NCBI GenBank assembly: GCA_012034765.1
Contig: JAAUOU010000008.1
Location: forward strand, 1-64,000
Origin: Pleurocapsaceae cyanobacterium CSU_1_1
GTDB lineage: Bacteria > Cyanobacteriota > Cyanobacteriia > Cyanobacteriales > Xenococcaceae
Direction: 5' to 3'
DNA: 64,000 bases
Each line of letters opens with the position of its first letter. The first letter of the stretch is position 1. The position numbers and the translations under genes are program-made. Of this stretch, positions 9,792-19,232 are shown piece by piece. The notes beneath the pieces were generated by a model, which saw nothing but the letters and a program-made list of their open reading frames with translations, did no database searches and was not told where the DNA came from.

Positions 9792-10151
9792 CTAAGTTTC
9801 TAGATAGTTCAACAGCCAATTAGCAGCCGTGGCGCGACGGGTTTGTCTAGGGCCGAATTCGCCTAGTTTGTATCCTTTAAATCCCAGCTTTTCTTTGAGT
9901 AGCTGTTTATTTTCTTTCGGAATAGAACGAGTTAGTTTTACTGTTGGGGGACGGTTAGCAATAAAGTCTGGCGGTTCGGGGTATTGTTCCCCCCAATCAT
10001 TTATAACTCCTGTAAGATCCCAAGTTTGATTAACCTCATCGTAGCGATAGCCAAGATAATGCCAGACTAGCTGATTAACAACCGTATCGGCAATTTCTTC
10101 GTTGAGAATAGACCAGATTGTCTCGGTATTTAATGGAGGTAAATTAGACAT
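9792..10151 (-). CDS. DUF1823 family protein
   Basis: This 119-residue protein matches the DUF1823 pattern found in cyanobacteria and plastid-bearing eukaryotes: an N-terminal helix region ending in VNQLVWHYLGYRYDE, EPPDFIANRPPTVKLTRSIP, and the C-terminal GFKGYKLGEFGPRQTRRATA plus ANWLL. No signal peptide or membrane segment is visible, so it is probably soluble. Function is unknown in the family. Its 5' flank abuts a 106-bp MITE-like element that may have brought or displaced promoter elements. Confidence 0.82.
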   Translation of the reverse strand: MSNLPPLNTETIWSILNEEIADTVVNQLVWHYLGYRYDEVNQTWDLTGVINDWGEQYPEPPDFIANRPPTVKLTRSIPKENKQLLKEKLGFKGYKLGEFGPRQTRRATAANWLLNYLET

Positions 10152-10161
10152 AATTTTAAGA

Positions 10162-10267
10162 TATAGCCGTACAAAGTTAAATTAGGACAAGTCTAGTTAA
10201 CTGTTCGTAGGTAGTAGGTAGTAGGTAGTAGGTAACAAGTGTCCTAACTGAAATACGTATTGCTATA
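10162..10267. mobile_element. MITE-like element, copy 1 (106 bp)
   Basis: The ends are imperfect terminal inverted repeats: TATAGCCGTACAAAGTTAAA at the left, and the right end read in reverse gives TATAGCAATACGTATTTCAG, both followed by TTAGGACA. The centre holds tandem GTAGGTA units. A second copy of identical length at 51030-51135 differs at only two positions. There is no coding capacity. Ends of TA-TAGC type suggest an IS630/Tc1-like transposase supplied in trans and TA duplication; that part is inference. Confidence 0.75.
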
Positions 10268-10299
10268 TTATTTTATTTTATTGATGAGATCTATGTTTG

Positions 10300-10505
10300 A
10301 TGATTAAGCCTAGGCGATCGCAAATCCTGCTAGTGGTTGTAATTGGTATTATTGGGGTTTCTCTGGCTGCAATCTGGGTTCGTTTGGCAATTGAAACAGT
10401 TTTGCCTGATAACAAGGTTGGTTTTAGTCTATTTTTAGCGGCTTCTCGGATGATCTTGGCTGCAATAATTTTATTACCTACCTGGAAAAATCTAAAGTTA
10501 GATCG
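10300..10505 (+). pseudogene. EamA/DMT-family transporter, N-terminal fragment
   Basis: From ATG 10300 the frame gives [20 protein letters not shown] and then [20 protein letters not shown], two transmembrane helices in the style of cyanobacterial EamA (drug/metabolite) permeases, ending TWKNLK. The open frame continues to 10872, but that part is the antisense of an MFS gene. A normal EamA protein has ten helices, so about 80% of the gene is missing. The 3' boundary is approximate (plus or minus 15 bp). Confidence 0.55.
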
Positions 10506-10995
10506 AGCAAAACCCGCTGCCATTCCCGAACCTAACCCAGTGCCAAATAAACCACCTAGTAAGGGAGCTAAACTACCTCCAAGCATCATCGCTGGTTCAA
10601 AAACGCGATCGGCTAAAATTCCCGTCACTCCCAAAGCGATCAGTACGGGCATTTGCGTCATTAAAAAACGGGCTGCAAACACTCTTCCTTGGATTTGGGA
10701 GGGTATTTTGGCTAACCAAATAGACTGTTCAGAACTACCGATAATCGGCCAAAACAAAGCAGCAAAGAAGGTAGTAATCAGCCACAGGGGAGTTGAATTA
10801 CTCAAGCCAAAGGCGATCGCACTAGTAAAAGTTAAGATTGTACCGAGTAATAAGCCGTGTATGCGACGCTGAAAACCACCCCAAATACTTAATAAAATAC
10901 CACCGATCGTACCACCAATAGCAGTAGCAGCATGAACGCTGGCAAAGATGGCCGTATTATTTCCACTACGAGCCAAAATCATTAATGCTGTTGGG
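10505..10995 (-). pseudogene. MFS transporter (siderophore-exporter-like), internal/C-terminal fragment
   Basis: On the minus strand the frame reads several hydrophobic helices, beginning [20 protein letters not shown], continuing [20 protein letters not shown], and with [20 protein letters not shown] then [11 protein letters not shown], a segment characteristic of EntS-like MFS exporters. It ends at [12 protein letters not shown]. The upstream half of the protein is missing and the downstream end fuses into the antisense of the EamA piece. The frame stays open from 11078 to 10278 across all three gene remnants, which is accidental. Such exporters often neighbour siderophore ABC genes, which agrees with the fragment next to it. 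Confidence 0.6.
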
Positions 10996-11490
10996 GTACG
11001 AGTAAAGATTAGGTTGCCAATTGTTGCCTGGAGATGATTCACTAATAATAGTAGGAGCAATTTGTGAGAGCTGATCATAAATATTAGCTGTATCTAAATC
11101 TAAAATTAAATCAGGTTTTAAGAGTAAAATTTTCTCTAAGCTAGGTTCACTAAAAGAACCTAAAAATTCAACATTATCTAATTGTTTACTTAAAAAATCT
11201 GGCTGTCGATCGCGATCGCCATTTAAAGTCGTCCCGACTGGTTTTTCACCCAAAGCTAGAATACTTTCTAAGGGTGTACCATGAAGGGTTACTATTTTTT
11301 GAGGATTAATTGGAACTTTGATTTGCGCGATCGCATCTTTGACTATGCGATATTCTGCTGTTGGTGATGAGAATGGTTTTGAGTTGGTTTGTTGAACATA
11401 ATTATTGCCCAAAGTAATAGCAATTAAACCAGTAATCACCACTATTATGATTAATTTGAAAATACGTTGACTAGAAAAATGGTGAATCAT
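10996..11490 (-). pseudogene. Iron-siderophore ABC transporter substrate-binding protein, N-terminal fragment
   Basis: The 174-residue reading starts with a signal-anchor-like helix (KLIIIVVITGLIAITLGNN). It then shows the N-lobe of FepB/FecB-type binding proteins: [47 protein letters not shown] and [11 protein letters not shown]. It loses homology after SQIAPTIIS and stops; the C-lobe is absent, replaced by the MFS fragment. Intact members are about 300-350 residues. The boundary with the MFS piece is only known to within about 30 bp. Confidence 0.65.
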
Positions 11491-11525
11491 CTAATTGATT
11501 ATTGATGGTTAATGTTATGTTAAAA

Positions 11526-12728
11526 TCAGTCTTGTAGGCTAGCTGTCGCAACAGCGATCGCCCAATCTTCTTGAGTCTGAATTACTAAAACTGCTGCGTT
11601 TGAGTCATCCGTAGCAATATTTTCATCCACAGGATTAACCTTATTTTTAGCTGAATCCAACTGTAAGCCCAGATAAGTTAAACCCTCACAAGTTTTTTCG
11701 CGGATAATAGCAGAATTTTCTCCTACCCCCGCAGTAAAGACTAAAGCATCCAAACCATTAAGACTGGCAACCATTGCACCTATAGAACTTTTAAGACGAT
11801 GGAGATAAATATCAAAAGCTAATTGTGCTTGAGCATTACCGTCATTGATCGCAGCTAAAATATTTCTCAGATCCGCTGAAATACCAGAGACTCCTTTTAA
11901 TCCAGATTCTTGATTGAGTAGGTGACTTACTTGGGCTACATCTAAGGCATATTCCTGCATTAGATAAAGAGGAATCTGAGGATCGATTGAACCGCAGCGA
12001 GTACCCATCATCAATCCCTCCAGGGGAGAAAAACCCATCGTAGTATCAATGCAACCTCCGTCTTTAATAGCAGCTAGGGAACAGCCATTGCCTAAATGAC
12101 AGGTGATAATTTTCAGGGATTCTAGGGGGTGTTGTAAGATTTGAGCAGTACGATTAGCACAATATTGATGGGAAATACCATGAAATCCATAACGCTGTAT
12201 ACCTTGAGTGAAATATTTGTAGGGTAGAGGATAGACTTTTGCGGCTTGGGGAATTGTGGTGTGAAATGCGGTGTCAAAGACTGCTACTTGGGTTACATCG
12301 GGTAAAATTTTCTCTATAGTATTTATGCCTTCGAGATGAGCGGGGTTGTGGTTGGGGGCTAGGGGAATAAAATCGGCGATCGCCTTTTTTACATCCTTAT
12401 CAATCACTACAGCCTGACTATATTTTGTCCCACCATGCACCACCCGATGACCAACCAGATCTATCTCTTGGAGATTAGCCAAAAGTTGGGTTTCCCCTAT
12501 CACCAGAGTATCTAACACAACTTTTAAAGCCGTCGCTTTTTCTCTGACCTCAATTTTTCGTTTAATGCCGTTGCTTTTGACTGTCAGAAGTCCGAACTCT
12601 TGAGCCACTGTCCAATCAAGATGAGCCTCCCATAAAGGTTTTAAAGGAGTATCGGGAATAGATGCTCCTAAATTATAAAGACAGCTTTTTTGACTACTAG
12701 AACCCGCGTTAAAAACTAAAATGATCAT
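11526..12728 (-). CDS. ackA: Acetate kinase
   Basis: AckA interconverts acetate + ATP and acetyl phosphate + ADP. The 400-residue protein is full length. It starts MIILVFNAGSSSQKSCLY (phosphate-1 motif NAGSSSxK) and has GHRVVHGGTKYS, VFDTAFHTTIPQAA, YGFHGISHQY, THLGNGCSL-like CHLGNGCSLAA, and FSPLEGLMMGTRCGSIDP, the family signature. It ends near FTAGVGENSAIIRE. No pta gene is present in the window. It is followed on the same strand by the siderophore-binding-protein fragment. Confidence 0.95.
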   Translation of the reverse strand: MIILVFNAGSSSQKSCLYNLGASIPDTPLKPLWEAHLDWTVAQEFGLLTVKSNGIKRKIEVREKATALKVVLDTLVIGETQLLANLQEIDLVGHRVVHGGTKYSQAVVIDKDVKKAIADFIPLAPNHNPAHLEGINTIEKILPDVTQVAVFDTAFHTTIPQAAKVYPLPYKYFTQGIQRYGFHGISHQYCANRTAQILQHPLESLKIITCHLGNGCSLAAIKDGGCIDTTMGFSPLEGLMMGTRCGSIDPQIPLYLMQEYALDVAQVSHLLNQESGLKGVSGISADLRNILAAINDGNAQAQLAFDIYLHRLKSSIGAMVASLNGLDALVFTAGVGENSAIIREKTCEGLTYLGLQLDSAKNKVNPVDENIATDDSNAAVLVIQTQEDWAIAVATASLQD

Positions 12729-12830
12729 GTAATGATTAACATTTAAATAAAAAACAGCGCAATCGTTGACCTTAATTACCAGAAAATGAGACAGGAAACA
12801 ATTTGCACCAACTAGAGCGTAAATCTAAAT

Positions 12831-14416
12831 TCAATTTAACTTTTTTTGCCAAGTAAAACGAAAAGTAGCACCTGCACCTTCCTCTGATTGGACTGTGATT
12901 TTACCACCGTGACTTTCTACGGCTTTTTTAACAATTGATAAGCCAATACCTGTGCTTTCGGTGTTATCTCTGGCTTCGAGGGTTTGAAAAATAGTAAAGA
13001 TGCGATCGTGATACTGGGGATCGATCCCTTTGCCATTATCAGTAATAGTAAACTCATAGCAATTTGTTAACTCTTTGGCGGAGATCAAAATTTTACCCTG
13101 GTTGCAGTCGCTATGTTGAATAGCGTTACTAATCAAATTTCTAAATGCTTGCTGTAGAGGCACAGCTGCGGTAGTAAAAGTGGGCATTGTTCCCTGAATT
13201 ATAATTTGGAAATTTGCAGGAACATCTAGTAGATCGATTATTTCTGCCAGCATTTCGTCTACTGCTACTGTTTGTGGTTCAGATTTTAGTCTGCTGACTC
13301 GTGAATAAGCCAGTAGTCCATTGATCAGATTTTCTAAGCGATACACTCTACTCCGAAGTAGATTCATATTGTATCTTGTGTCTTCATCGAGCCTGTCTGC
13401 TAAATCTTCTTCAATCCAGGTTGATAAATTAGCGATCGCTCGCAAGGGAGCTTTAAGATCGTGAGAAGTGACATAGGCAAATTGATCTAGTTCTTGGTTA
13501 CGTTTTTCCAGGGTAGCGGTTGTTTTGAGTAGCAAAATATTGGCTTGCTCTAATTCGGTAGTGCGTTGCTGTACTCTTTCTTCTAGTTCATCTTTTAAGA
13601 GAGCCAGAGCCTGTTCTGTCTGTTTGCGTTTGGTAATGTTCAAGCTCGTACCGATGATGCGAGATACTTTGCCTGCGCGATCTACTATCGGATTGAGATT
13701 TGTCAACCACCAACTATTCTCTCCTGCCACGGGTAAATATTCTTCATAAGAAATAATCTTTTGTGCATCTTGACACAGTCGATAGTTTTGCTCAACTGCG
13801 ATCGTGCTTCTGGAGAGAGGATCTGGGCAGGAGTTTTATTCTTCACATTGCTAATCCCCGTTTGCCTAATCGCTGCGGGATTAAATCCTTGGTAGCGAAA
13901 TGTATTGTCTGGTTCAATATCAACTACAAAGATTGCCTCTTGTACGTTGTCGTAGATACTCCGCAGAAACTCCTCCTGGTCACGAATCAGAGCTTTTTGT
14001 GCCTCAAGTTCGGTAATCTTTTCGGTTAGCTGCTGATTAATATCTTTCATTTGTCGAGGAGAAGGCAAAGCGACGATTGCAGGAATTTCATTGGCTAAAA
14101 CGATCGCCGTTGCCAAAGAAACCAATGCCGTTAATAGCCTGATCGAAATCGATATCCAGTAGTTGGGATGCCATAACGTCCAAATATCAAAAGTATGACC
14201 AGCACCACAAAAAAAAATAAACCCTGCAAACAGCAAAAATATACCGTTAAAGGGAATATCAGGTCGTTTATGCAGTATGTAAACTAAGACAAGAGGAATA
14301 GAAAAATAAGATAAAGCAATTATGCCATTGCTAGCAACATGTAGCCCCACTAACCAAGGCTTCCATAAATAACACATTCCATGAGGCATAAAAGCGATCG
14401 CAGCAAGCTTTTCCAT
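12831..14416 (-). CDS. Ethylene-receptor-like sensor histidine kinase, apparent one-base deletion
   Basis: Domain order is three N-terminal transmembrane helices, a coiled coil, PAS (about 150-260), a second coiled coil, HisKA (FAYVTSHDLKAPLRA, phospho-His) and HATPase_c (NAIQHS, DNGKGIDP, STGIGLSIVKK). The membrane part matches the ethylene-binding domain of plant ETR1 and cyanobacterial homologues: SNGIIALSYFSIP in helix 1 and FCGAGHTFDIW in helix 2. Cys70 and His74 sit where ETR1 has its copper ligands Cys65 and His69, but the residue matching ETR1 Asp25 is Asn30. The frame breaks at 13798-13799; one base (CTGCGATCG to CTGGCGATCG) restores the PAS C-terminus (VEQNYRLCQDAQ) and gives 528 residues. 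No response regulator is adjacent. Confidence 0.83.
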
Positions 14417-14585
14417 TTCCTAAAATCTTGATTGGTTCTTTGAATTTTTAAACAATTGTATTATTTTATTAATGCTAGAGGTTACAAAAAATCTAGCGCC
14501 ACAATTAGTTCAACCCAATATCCTAATTCATCAACCGTCGTTTTAAATCCCTCGCAAGCAGGATATGTTTGAAGTTATAGTCGAA

Positions 14586-15323
14586 TTACTTTGTATTTTG
14601 AGGATCACTAAATGCTTCTAATTGTGAGCGATCTAAGATAATAATCGTGCCACCTCGTTTATAGGTGATGATTCCCTTGAGTTTTTTAAACAAACGCACA
14701 CATTCTTCGTAAGTAATGCCAATACTACGAGCAATTTGATAGTAGGGTAATTTAACATTTAAACAGTCTTTGCCTGCTACTGGATGAGTACCATCGTGGA
14801 TTTGCGAAGTATAGCCGTAGGTATCGCCATAATATTGAATTAATCTCACCAAACGTACCGTTGCTTGCTCGGAAATCAATCCGTGGACTGTATTGTGGAG
14901 TTGCTGTAACCGTTTGTTAAACACCTCTAGTATGCGTAAGCTAATTTCTGGCGATCGCGAAATGACTTCTAATAAAGCAGATCTTTCGATAGTTAATATG
15001 CACGACTCTATCTGACAGACTATCGTAGCAGGAGCAATGCCATTGCCAAAAATAGCAGGTGCAGCAAACAGTTCTCCCCCAGGAATTAAGCGCACTAGGG
15101 TTTCTTTCCCGTTGACAGCAGTTTTTTTGATTTCTAGTCTGCCTGATACTAAAGCAAAAAGCTGTTGGGGCAAGAGATCGCCTTCGTGCATAACGATCTC
15201 ATGTTGCTGGTATTCTCGAACGTAACTAAAGGGAATTAGACTTTCTAATTGAGTAGTAGCTAGATCTTGAAAGACCAGGATTTTCTGTAAGTCGGCAATG
15301 GAAGAGCAACCTTTGACAATCAT
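14586..15323 (-). CDS. Crp/Fnr-family transcriptional regulator
   Basis: The 245-residue protein has an N-terminal cyclic-nucleotide-binding-like beta-barrel (about residues 15-130; EIVMHEGDLLPQQLFALVSG, GGELFAAPAIFG), a dimerisation helix (RILEVFNKRLQQLHNTVHGL) and a C-terminal winged helix with recognition segment YYQIARSIGITYEECVRLFK. The PRS-type phosphate-binding cassette of true cAMP receptors is not evident, so the ligand is unclear. It lies directly after the GT4 gene (stop and start touch at 15323/15324) at the end of the leftward polysaccharide operon and could regulate it. Confidence 0.85.
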   Translation of the reverse strand: MIVKGCSSIADLQKILVFQDLATTQLESLIPFSYVREYQQHEIVMHEGDLLPQQLFALVSGRLEIKKTAVNGKETLVRLIPGGELFAAPAIFGNGIAPATIVCQIESCILTIERSALLEVISRSPEISLRILEVFNKRLQQLHNTVHGLISEQATVRLVRLIQYYGDTYGYTSQIHDGTHPVAGKDCLNVKLPYYQIARSIGITYEECVRLFKKLKGIITYKRGGTIIILDRSQLEAFSDPQNTK

Positions 15324-16586
15324 TTATTTATTATTATGCGATATTCTCAACTGGGTTCTGTAAAGAGATGCATAACGGCGTGCTTGTAATTCTTGACTAA
15401 ACTCTTGTTCGGCTTTTTCACGAGCGCGATCGCCTAGTTGGTAATACCGCTCTTTATTTTCTAACACCCAAGCTATTCCTTTAGCTAAATCTTCTACTTC
15501 AAAAGGTTGAGCCAAATAACCATTTTGCTGATGCTCGATTATCTCAGGCATCCCACCAATCTTAAAAGCAACACAGGGAGTTCCACAAGCGATCGCTTCT
15601 ACCACTGTGTTAGGCAGATTATCCTGAAGGGAAGATGCGACAAAAATATCGGCGGCAGCATATACTTGTGCCAAAGAGATCTCATCGCTCAATTTTCCTA
15701 AATAGTGGGTTTTGAAGCCTAAATCGGTCTGATTATCTGGTTGTGAAGCACCAACTACAACTAACTCTATTTTATCCTGCCATCCAGACTGGCATAGGCT
15801 TTTCAAAGCTGCCTTAAGTAAGTGAAATCCCTTACGGCGATCGCTTGTGGCTTTAACCGCTCCAAATAGTATCAGTTGTTTATTTTGAGGCAGATTGAGT
15901 AGCGATCGCACTAGTTGACGCTCAACAGGTTTAAACCTCTGTAAATCGACACCGTTGGGAATCACCTCAATTGGTAAATTTCTAAATAGAGAACTAGATA
16001 TAGCGCATTCGGCTAACCATTTGCTAGGGGTAACAATAGTCATGGGAACATTTTTCCAGGCTTGAGATTTTCGCTGCCAAATCCAACGAGATAAATCGCA
16101 GTTATTGTCACTTTTAAGTTGAGGGCAAGCGCCACAGGACTCAACATATCTACCGCAGTCTTGATCGTAATGACATCCTCCTGTAAAAGCCCACATATCG
16201 TGGAGAGTCCAGATGGTAGGTCGCCCTAACTTAGCAATTGTCTCAATACGCAGGTGGTTATTGTTGAACCAATGTAGATTAATCAAATCTGGATTGAGTT
16301 GAGTAATTTTAGGACAGATTACATCAGGCAGCCATTGAGTAGAGAATGAAATCTGAGTATGCCGAAGGTAAAACCGAGGAGGGATTGTATCTAAAGTACC
16401 TCCCAATGTGGCAATGCTCTTCTCTAGAATGCTTTGGGGCGCAATTACAGTTTGATCGTCGCTGACTCTCTTTTGTACCAGCATTTGAGAGTTAACGTTG
16501 AGTCCCTGAAGCCCTTGATGTAATCGATAGGCAGCACGGGCAGATCCTCCCTCAAGATCTTTAGTGCTGATATGTAGTATTTTCAT
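15324..16586 (-). CDS. Glycosyltransferase family 4 (GT-B)
   Basis: The 420-residue GT-B enzyme starts MKILHISTKDLEGGSARAAY, the typical N-terminal Rossmann opening of colanic-acid WcaL/GT4-like proteins. It continues with NLHWFNN, TLHDMWAFTGGCHYDQDC (with a Cys cluster CGxCPQL nearby), TPSKWLAE, VIPNGVDLQRFKP, and the donor-binding VASSLQDNLPNTVVEAIACG followed by IGGMPEII. It adds a sugar to a lipid-linked glycan at the cytoplasmic face; the sugar is unknown. Its start overlaps the end of the Wzy-like gene by 26 bp, which indicates coupled translation. Confidence 0.88.
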   Translation of the reverse strand: MKILHISTKDLEGGSARAAYRLHQGLQGLNVNSQMLVQKRVSDDQTVIAPQSILEKSIATLGGTLDTIPPRFYLRHTQISFSTQWLPDVICPKITQLNPDLINLHWFNNNHLRIETIAKLGRPTIWTLHDMWAFTGGCHYDQDCGRYVESCGACPQLKSDNNCDLSRWIWQRKSQAWKNVPMTIVTPSKWLAECAISSSLFRNLPIEVIPNGVDLQRFKPVERQLVRSLLNLPQNKQLILFGAVKATSDRRKGFHLLKAALKSLCQSGWQDKIELVVVGASQPDNQTDLGFKTHYLGKLSDEISLAQVYAAADIFVASSLQDNLPNTVVEAIACGTPCVAFKIGGMPEIIEHQQNGYLAQPFEVEDLAKGIAWVLENKERYYQLGDRAREKAEQEFSQELQARRYASLYRTQLRISHNNK

Positions 16587-17877
16587 ATTGAAGATTCACC
16601 AATTTGTTACCAGTCTTCAAAATTCTTTTCAAGTGAATGGCAGTCGAGCAGGCAGTTGATACATATAAAACCCAATACAAAGAGCGATAAGCTAAAAATT
16701 CTCCAGAATTATTGGCAATATTGCCCATAGCCATAAAAAGTAATAACTGAAGCATCCAAAAATATTCTATTTGTCTAGTCAGACCTAACAATAAGACTAC
16801 TCTAAACAGTATTGTCACAAAACTAAGTGCCACTAGTGACACACCTACCCAACCTAATTGCAGAAATAAATCGATATAGGCACTATGGGCATGAGCTTTT
16901 GTAACGCCATCTGCTATAGATGACATCCACGGTACGTTAAGAGCAACCTGTAAAACCTCCTTGGGATTAGTCCAAAATGCACCATATCCATAACCTAGCC
17001 AAGATTTCTCCAAGCCCCTTTGGATTAAATAATTCCATAAAGGGATACGTCCAGTTAATTCCATATCTTTTCCCAGAAGCTCGACTGTTATGAACTCCAG
17101 ATTGACTAAAGTAGATAGAATTATAACTAAACCAATCACGAAGGCAAAAATACCAAAAAAAGTTCTCAACCGATACTCCTGTTTGGTAAGCTTATAAAGT
17201 GGTAACAGAGGAAGCAATCCCATAAATACCCCAAGACCGCCTTTTCCCTTAGAAAGCAGTATGAGGAGAAAAGAAATTCCCGCTCCCAAAGAGAGAATCG
17301 GTCGATATTTATAGCCATAAAGAGCGAGATCTAAAAAAAGCATAGCAGCCATACCCATTGCAGCTGACAAGGAATTTTTATGACCGGCAATTCCTTGCCA
17401 TGATAATCCCTCAGTGTTAATATCCGTCCCGTAAGATGGCAAAATTAACGAAGTTATTAAACTTAGCAACATGTAGATGCCGAACAGCCAAACCATGAGC
17501 TGCATCAGCTCTTTTGGCGTATAGCGCGTTGCCAGATAGATACCAAATGCAGTCGAAAACAACAAAGCTCTACTGTGAGCCAAGGTTTCCTCTGGATTGG
17601 TAGACCATATCACTGAGATAACAGCTGCTCCTACCGCCAGGATCAGCGGTATATCCCTAGTCGCAACATAAATAAATTCTTTCCACTGTCTGATAATTAG
17701 CAGAGGGATGATTAAAAAGCTAACTAGAGCTAAAGCACTAGGAATTGGGCTAGGAAGGTCTATTCCTAGGTAAAATGCAGACAAGCAAAAGGTAATTCCT
17801 AATTCTATATTTCTCGATAAATGCTGGTTCAATGTTTTTCTCTCTTGCATTGATAAGCTTATTACCATTACTGGCAA
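16561..17877 (-). CDS. O-antigen ligase/Wzy-type polysaccharide polymerase
   Basis: The 438-residue protein is almost entirely membrane helices (about 10-12). The central loop region contains GLSWQGIAGHKNSLSAAMGM, GRIPLWNYLIQRGLEKSWLGYG and VTKAHAHSAYIDLFLQLGWV, the Wzy_C/WaaL signature with conserved His and Arg. This family polymerises repeat units or ligates glycans at the outer face of the plasma membrane. Together with the Wzc-like and WbaP-like proteins of the rightward arm it points to a Wzy-dependent route. Confidence 0.83.
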   Translation of the reverse strand: MPVMVISLSMQERKTLNQHLSRNIELGITFCLSAFYLGIDLPSPIPSALALVSFLIIPLLIIRQWKEFIYVATRDIPLILAVGAAVISVIWSTNPEETLAHSRALLFSTAFGIYLATRYTPKELMQLMVWLFGIYMLLSLITSLILPSYGTDINTEGLSWQGIAGHKNSLSAAMGMAAMLFLDLALYGYKYRPILSLGAGISFLLILLSKGKGGLGVFMGLLPLLPLYKLTKQEYRLRTFFGIFAFVIGLVIILSTLVNLEFITVELLGKDMELTGRIPLWNYLIQRGLEKSWLGYGYGAFWTNPKEVLQVALNVPWMSSIADGVTKAHAHSAYIDLFLQLGWVGVSLVALSFVTILFRVVLLLGLTRQIEYFWMLQLLLFMAMGNIANNSGEFLAYRSLYWVLYVSTACSTAIHLKRILKTGNKLVNLQYENTTYQH

Positions 17878-17948
17878 AAAATGTTTGGTATCTCTCGTAT
17901 TAATAACGCCCTAATCAAAGAATTACTACACAGAGATTAACCAAAAGT

Positions 17949-18905
17949 TTATTCAGAATAATCTTCATAGCTTTTTCTACGCATATCCATAATAGCCTCT
18001 TGACCTATTAATTTATTGAGAAAATAAACTGCATACTGTTTGACATTCCACGCATAAATTCTCAAATCATTTGCTCTAATCAAAATATTGGGATTGGATG
18101 ATTGCTTTAACAGAGGAGTCTTGTCATATAGTTTTTCTAGATGTGAGGGATAAAAGTGACCTGTAAAAGATTTACGGCTGAATTGAGGATTATGATTATT
18201 ATAAGCACCATGAATAGTATAAGGATGCCAAAATAAAACATCTCCTTTGTCTAAAGGAAAAGCTTTATATTCATAGTTCTTTTCTCGAATCAGATTCGTT
18301 ATTTTTTTTCTCATCTGATCATGATCGGAAACGAGTGCGTTGAGCCCCTCCTTTTTTGAAGAGGAATTTTTGCGGCTTATGACGGGTCCTTTGTGGCTGC
18401 CAGGAACTACGAAAAAGCAACCAGACTCTGGATGAATATCTTCTAAAGCATACCATGTACCAATCAAATTTCCTGGAGGATTAGTATCTAAGTAATAGTG
18501 ATCTTGATGCTCGACAGTTCCTGTTGACTTATCAAAGAACATATTTTGCCACAACGTATGACTAGATGAGCTAGATAATATGCTAAGTACATCAGAAATT
18601 GCTTGATCGATCAAGCAATTTAATACGGCTTTTGAAAAACTAGGAAAAAATTTTAAATCCTGAGGCCTTTCCATAGATTCTTCAATAAAACCTTCAGGAG
18701 TAATTCTAGGTCGTAAAGGCCTATGGACGCTTTGGCTATAATAAATAAAAAGATCGTTGCGCTTTATTTTTTCATATTGTTTGATGAAATAGTCTATTTT
18801 TTGATGACTCAAAAGATTTTTAATTACCACATATCCTTGACATTGATAATATTCTTTAATGTCAGTTGCATTATCTATTGTAAATTTGGTTATTGATGTA
18901 TTCAT
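17949..18905 (-). CDS. Phytanoyl-CoA dioxygenase (PhyH)-family protein
   Basis: The 318-residue protein has the double-stranded beta-helix motifs of Fe(II)/2-oxoglutarate oxygenases: EHQDHYYLDTNPPG (HxD iron ligands), LEDIHPESGCFFVVPGSHKG and GDVLFWHPYTIHGAYNNHNP (third His), with an Arg in FSRKSFTGHF for 2-oxoglutarate. PhyH-like enzymes hydroxylate small molecules or sugar/lipid groups. Here the setting within glycan genes suggests modification of a sugar or an attached acyl group. 71 bp separate it from the polymerase gene. Confidence 0.82.
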   Translation of the reverse strand: MNTSITKFTIDNATDIKEYYQCQGYVVIKNLLSHQKIDYFIKQYEKIKRNDLFIYYSQSVHRPLRPRITPEGFIEESMERPQDLKFFPSFSKAVLNCLIDQAISDVLSILSSSSSHTLWQNMFFDKSTGTVEHQDHYYLDTNPPGNLIGTWYALEDIHPESGCFFVVPGSHKGPVISRKNSSSKKEGLNALVSDHDQMRKKITNLIREKNYEYKAFPLDKGDVLFWHPYTIHGAYNNHNPQFSRKSFTGHFYPSHLEKLYDKTPLLKQSSNPNILIRANDLRIYAWNVKQYAVYFLNKLIGQEAIMDMRRKSYEDYSE

Positions 18906-18948
18906 TTGAATTTTCTGTAATTAAACTTGTAAATGAAGCCAGGTATTA

Positions 18949-19050
18949 TATCAAGTTCGTCTGATAACTTTAAATAAAAGTTCTCCCCGTCTCCCCGTCT
19001 CTCAGTCTCCCCGTCAGCCATAACATTTAACTGTTTAAACGAACCTGATA
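18949..19050. mobile_element. MITE-like element of a second type (102 bp) with internal TCTCCCCG repeats
   Basis: The left end TATCAAGTTCGTCT matches the reversed right end TATCAGGTTCGTTT with two changes. The inside carries four 8-base units of TCTCCCCG type (18982-19015). It fills most of the 327-bp gap 18906-19232, where I see nothing else except AT-rich DNA. Size and architecture (TIRs plus central short tandem repeats, no ORF) parallel the 106-bp element at 10162 and 51030, but the sequences are unrelated. Only one copy is in the window. Confidence 0.5.
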
Positions 19051-19232
19051 TTACACAAACACTGAAATTTTTTCAATATTTCAGTGTCTTTAAATTAAAT
19101 ATCTTGAAGTTAAAATTCAAGGATATCTACCAAAAAATTTTGTAGTAAAAATGAAATCTCAAGACGTTTGTATTTTAGATTGTCAAAGTAATAATTTATT
19201 GAATTGTTTTTGTATTATGTAATCTGTATGCG

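Noticed and set aside
10216..10244. Short tandem repeats considered as a CRISPR array
   Set aside because: GTAGGTA units are contiguous without spacers and lie inside a MITE; no cas genes are near.
10297..10872. Plus-strand ORF (191 aa) taken as one protein
   Set aside because: Only the first 65 or so codons are EamA-like; the remainder is antisense of the MFS fragment.
10278..11078. Long minus-strand ORF (266 aa) taken as one membrane protein
   Set aside because: Only its middle is a real MFS segment; the ends are antisense of an EamA fragment and part of a siderophore-binding-protein gene in another frame.
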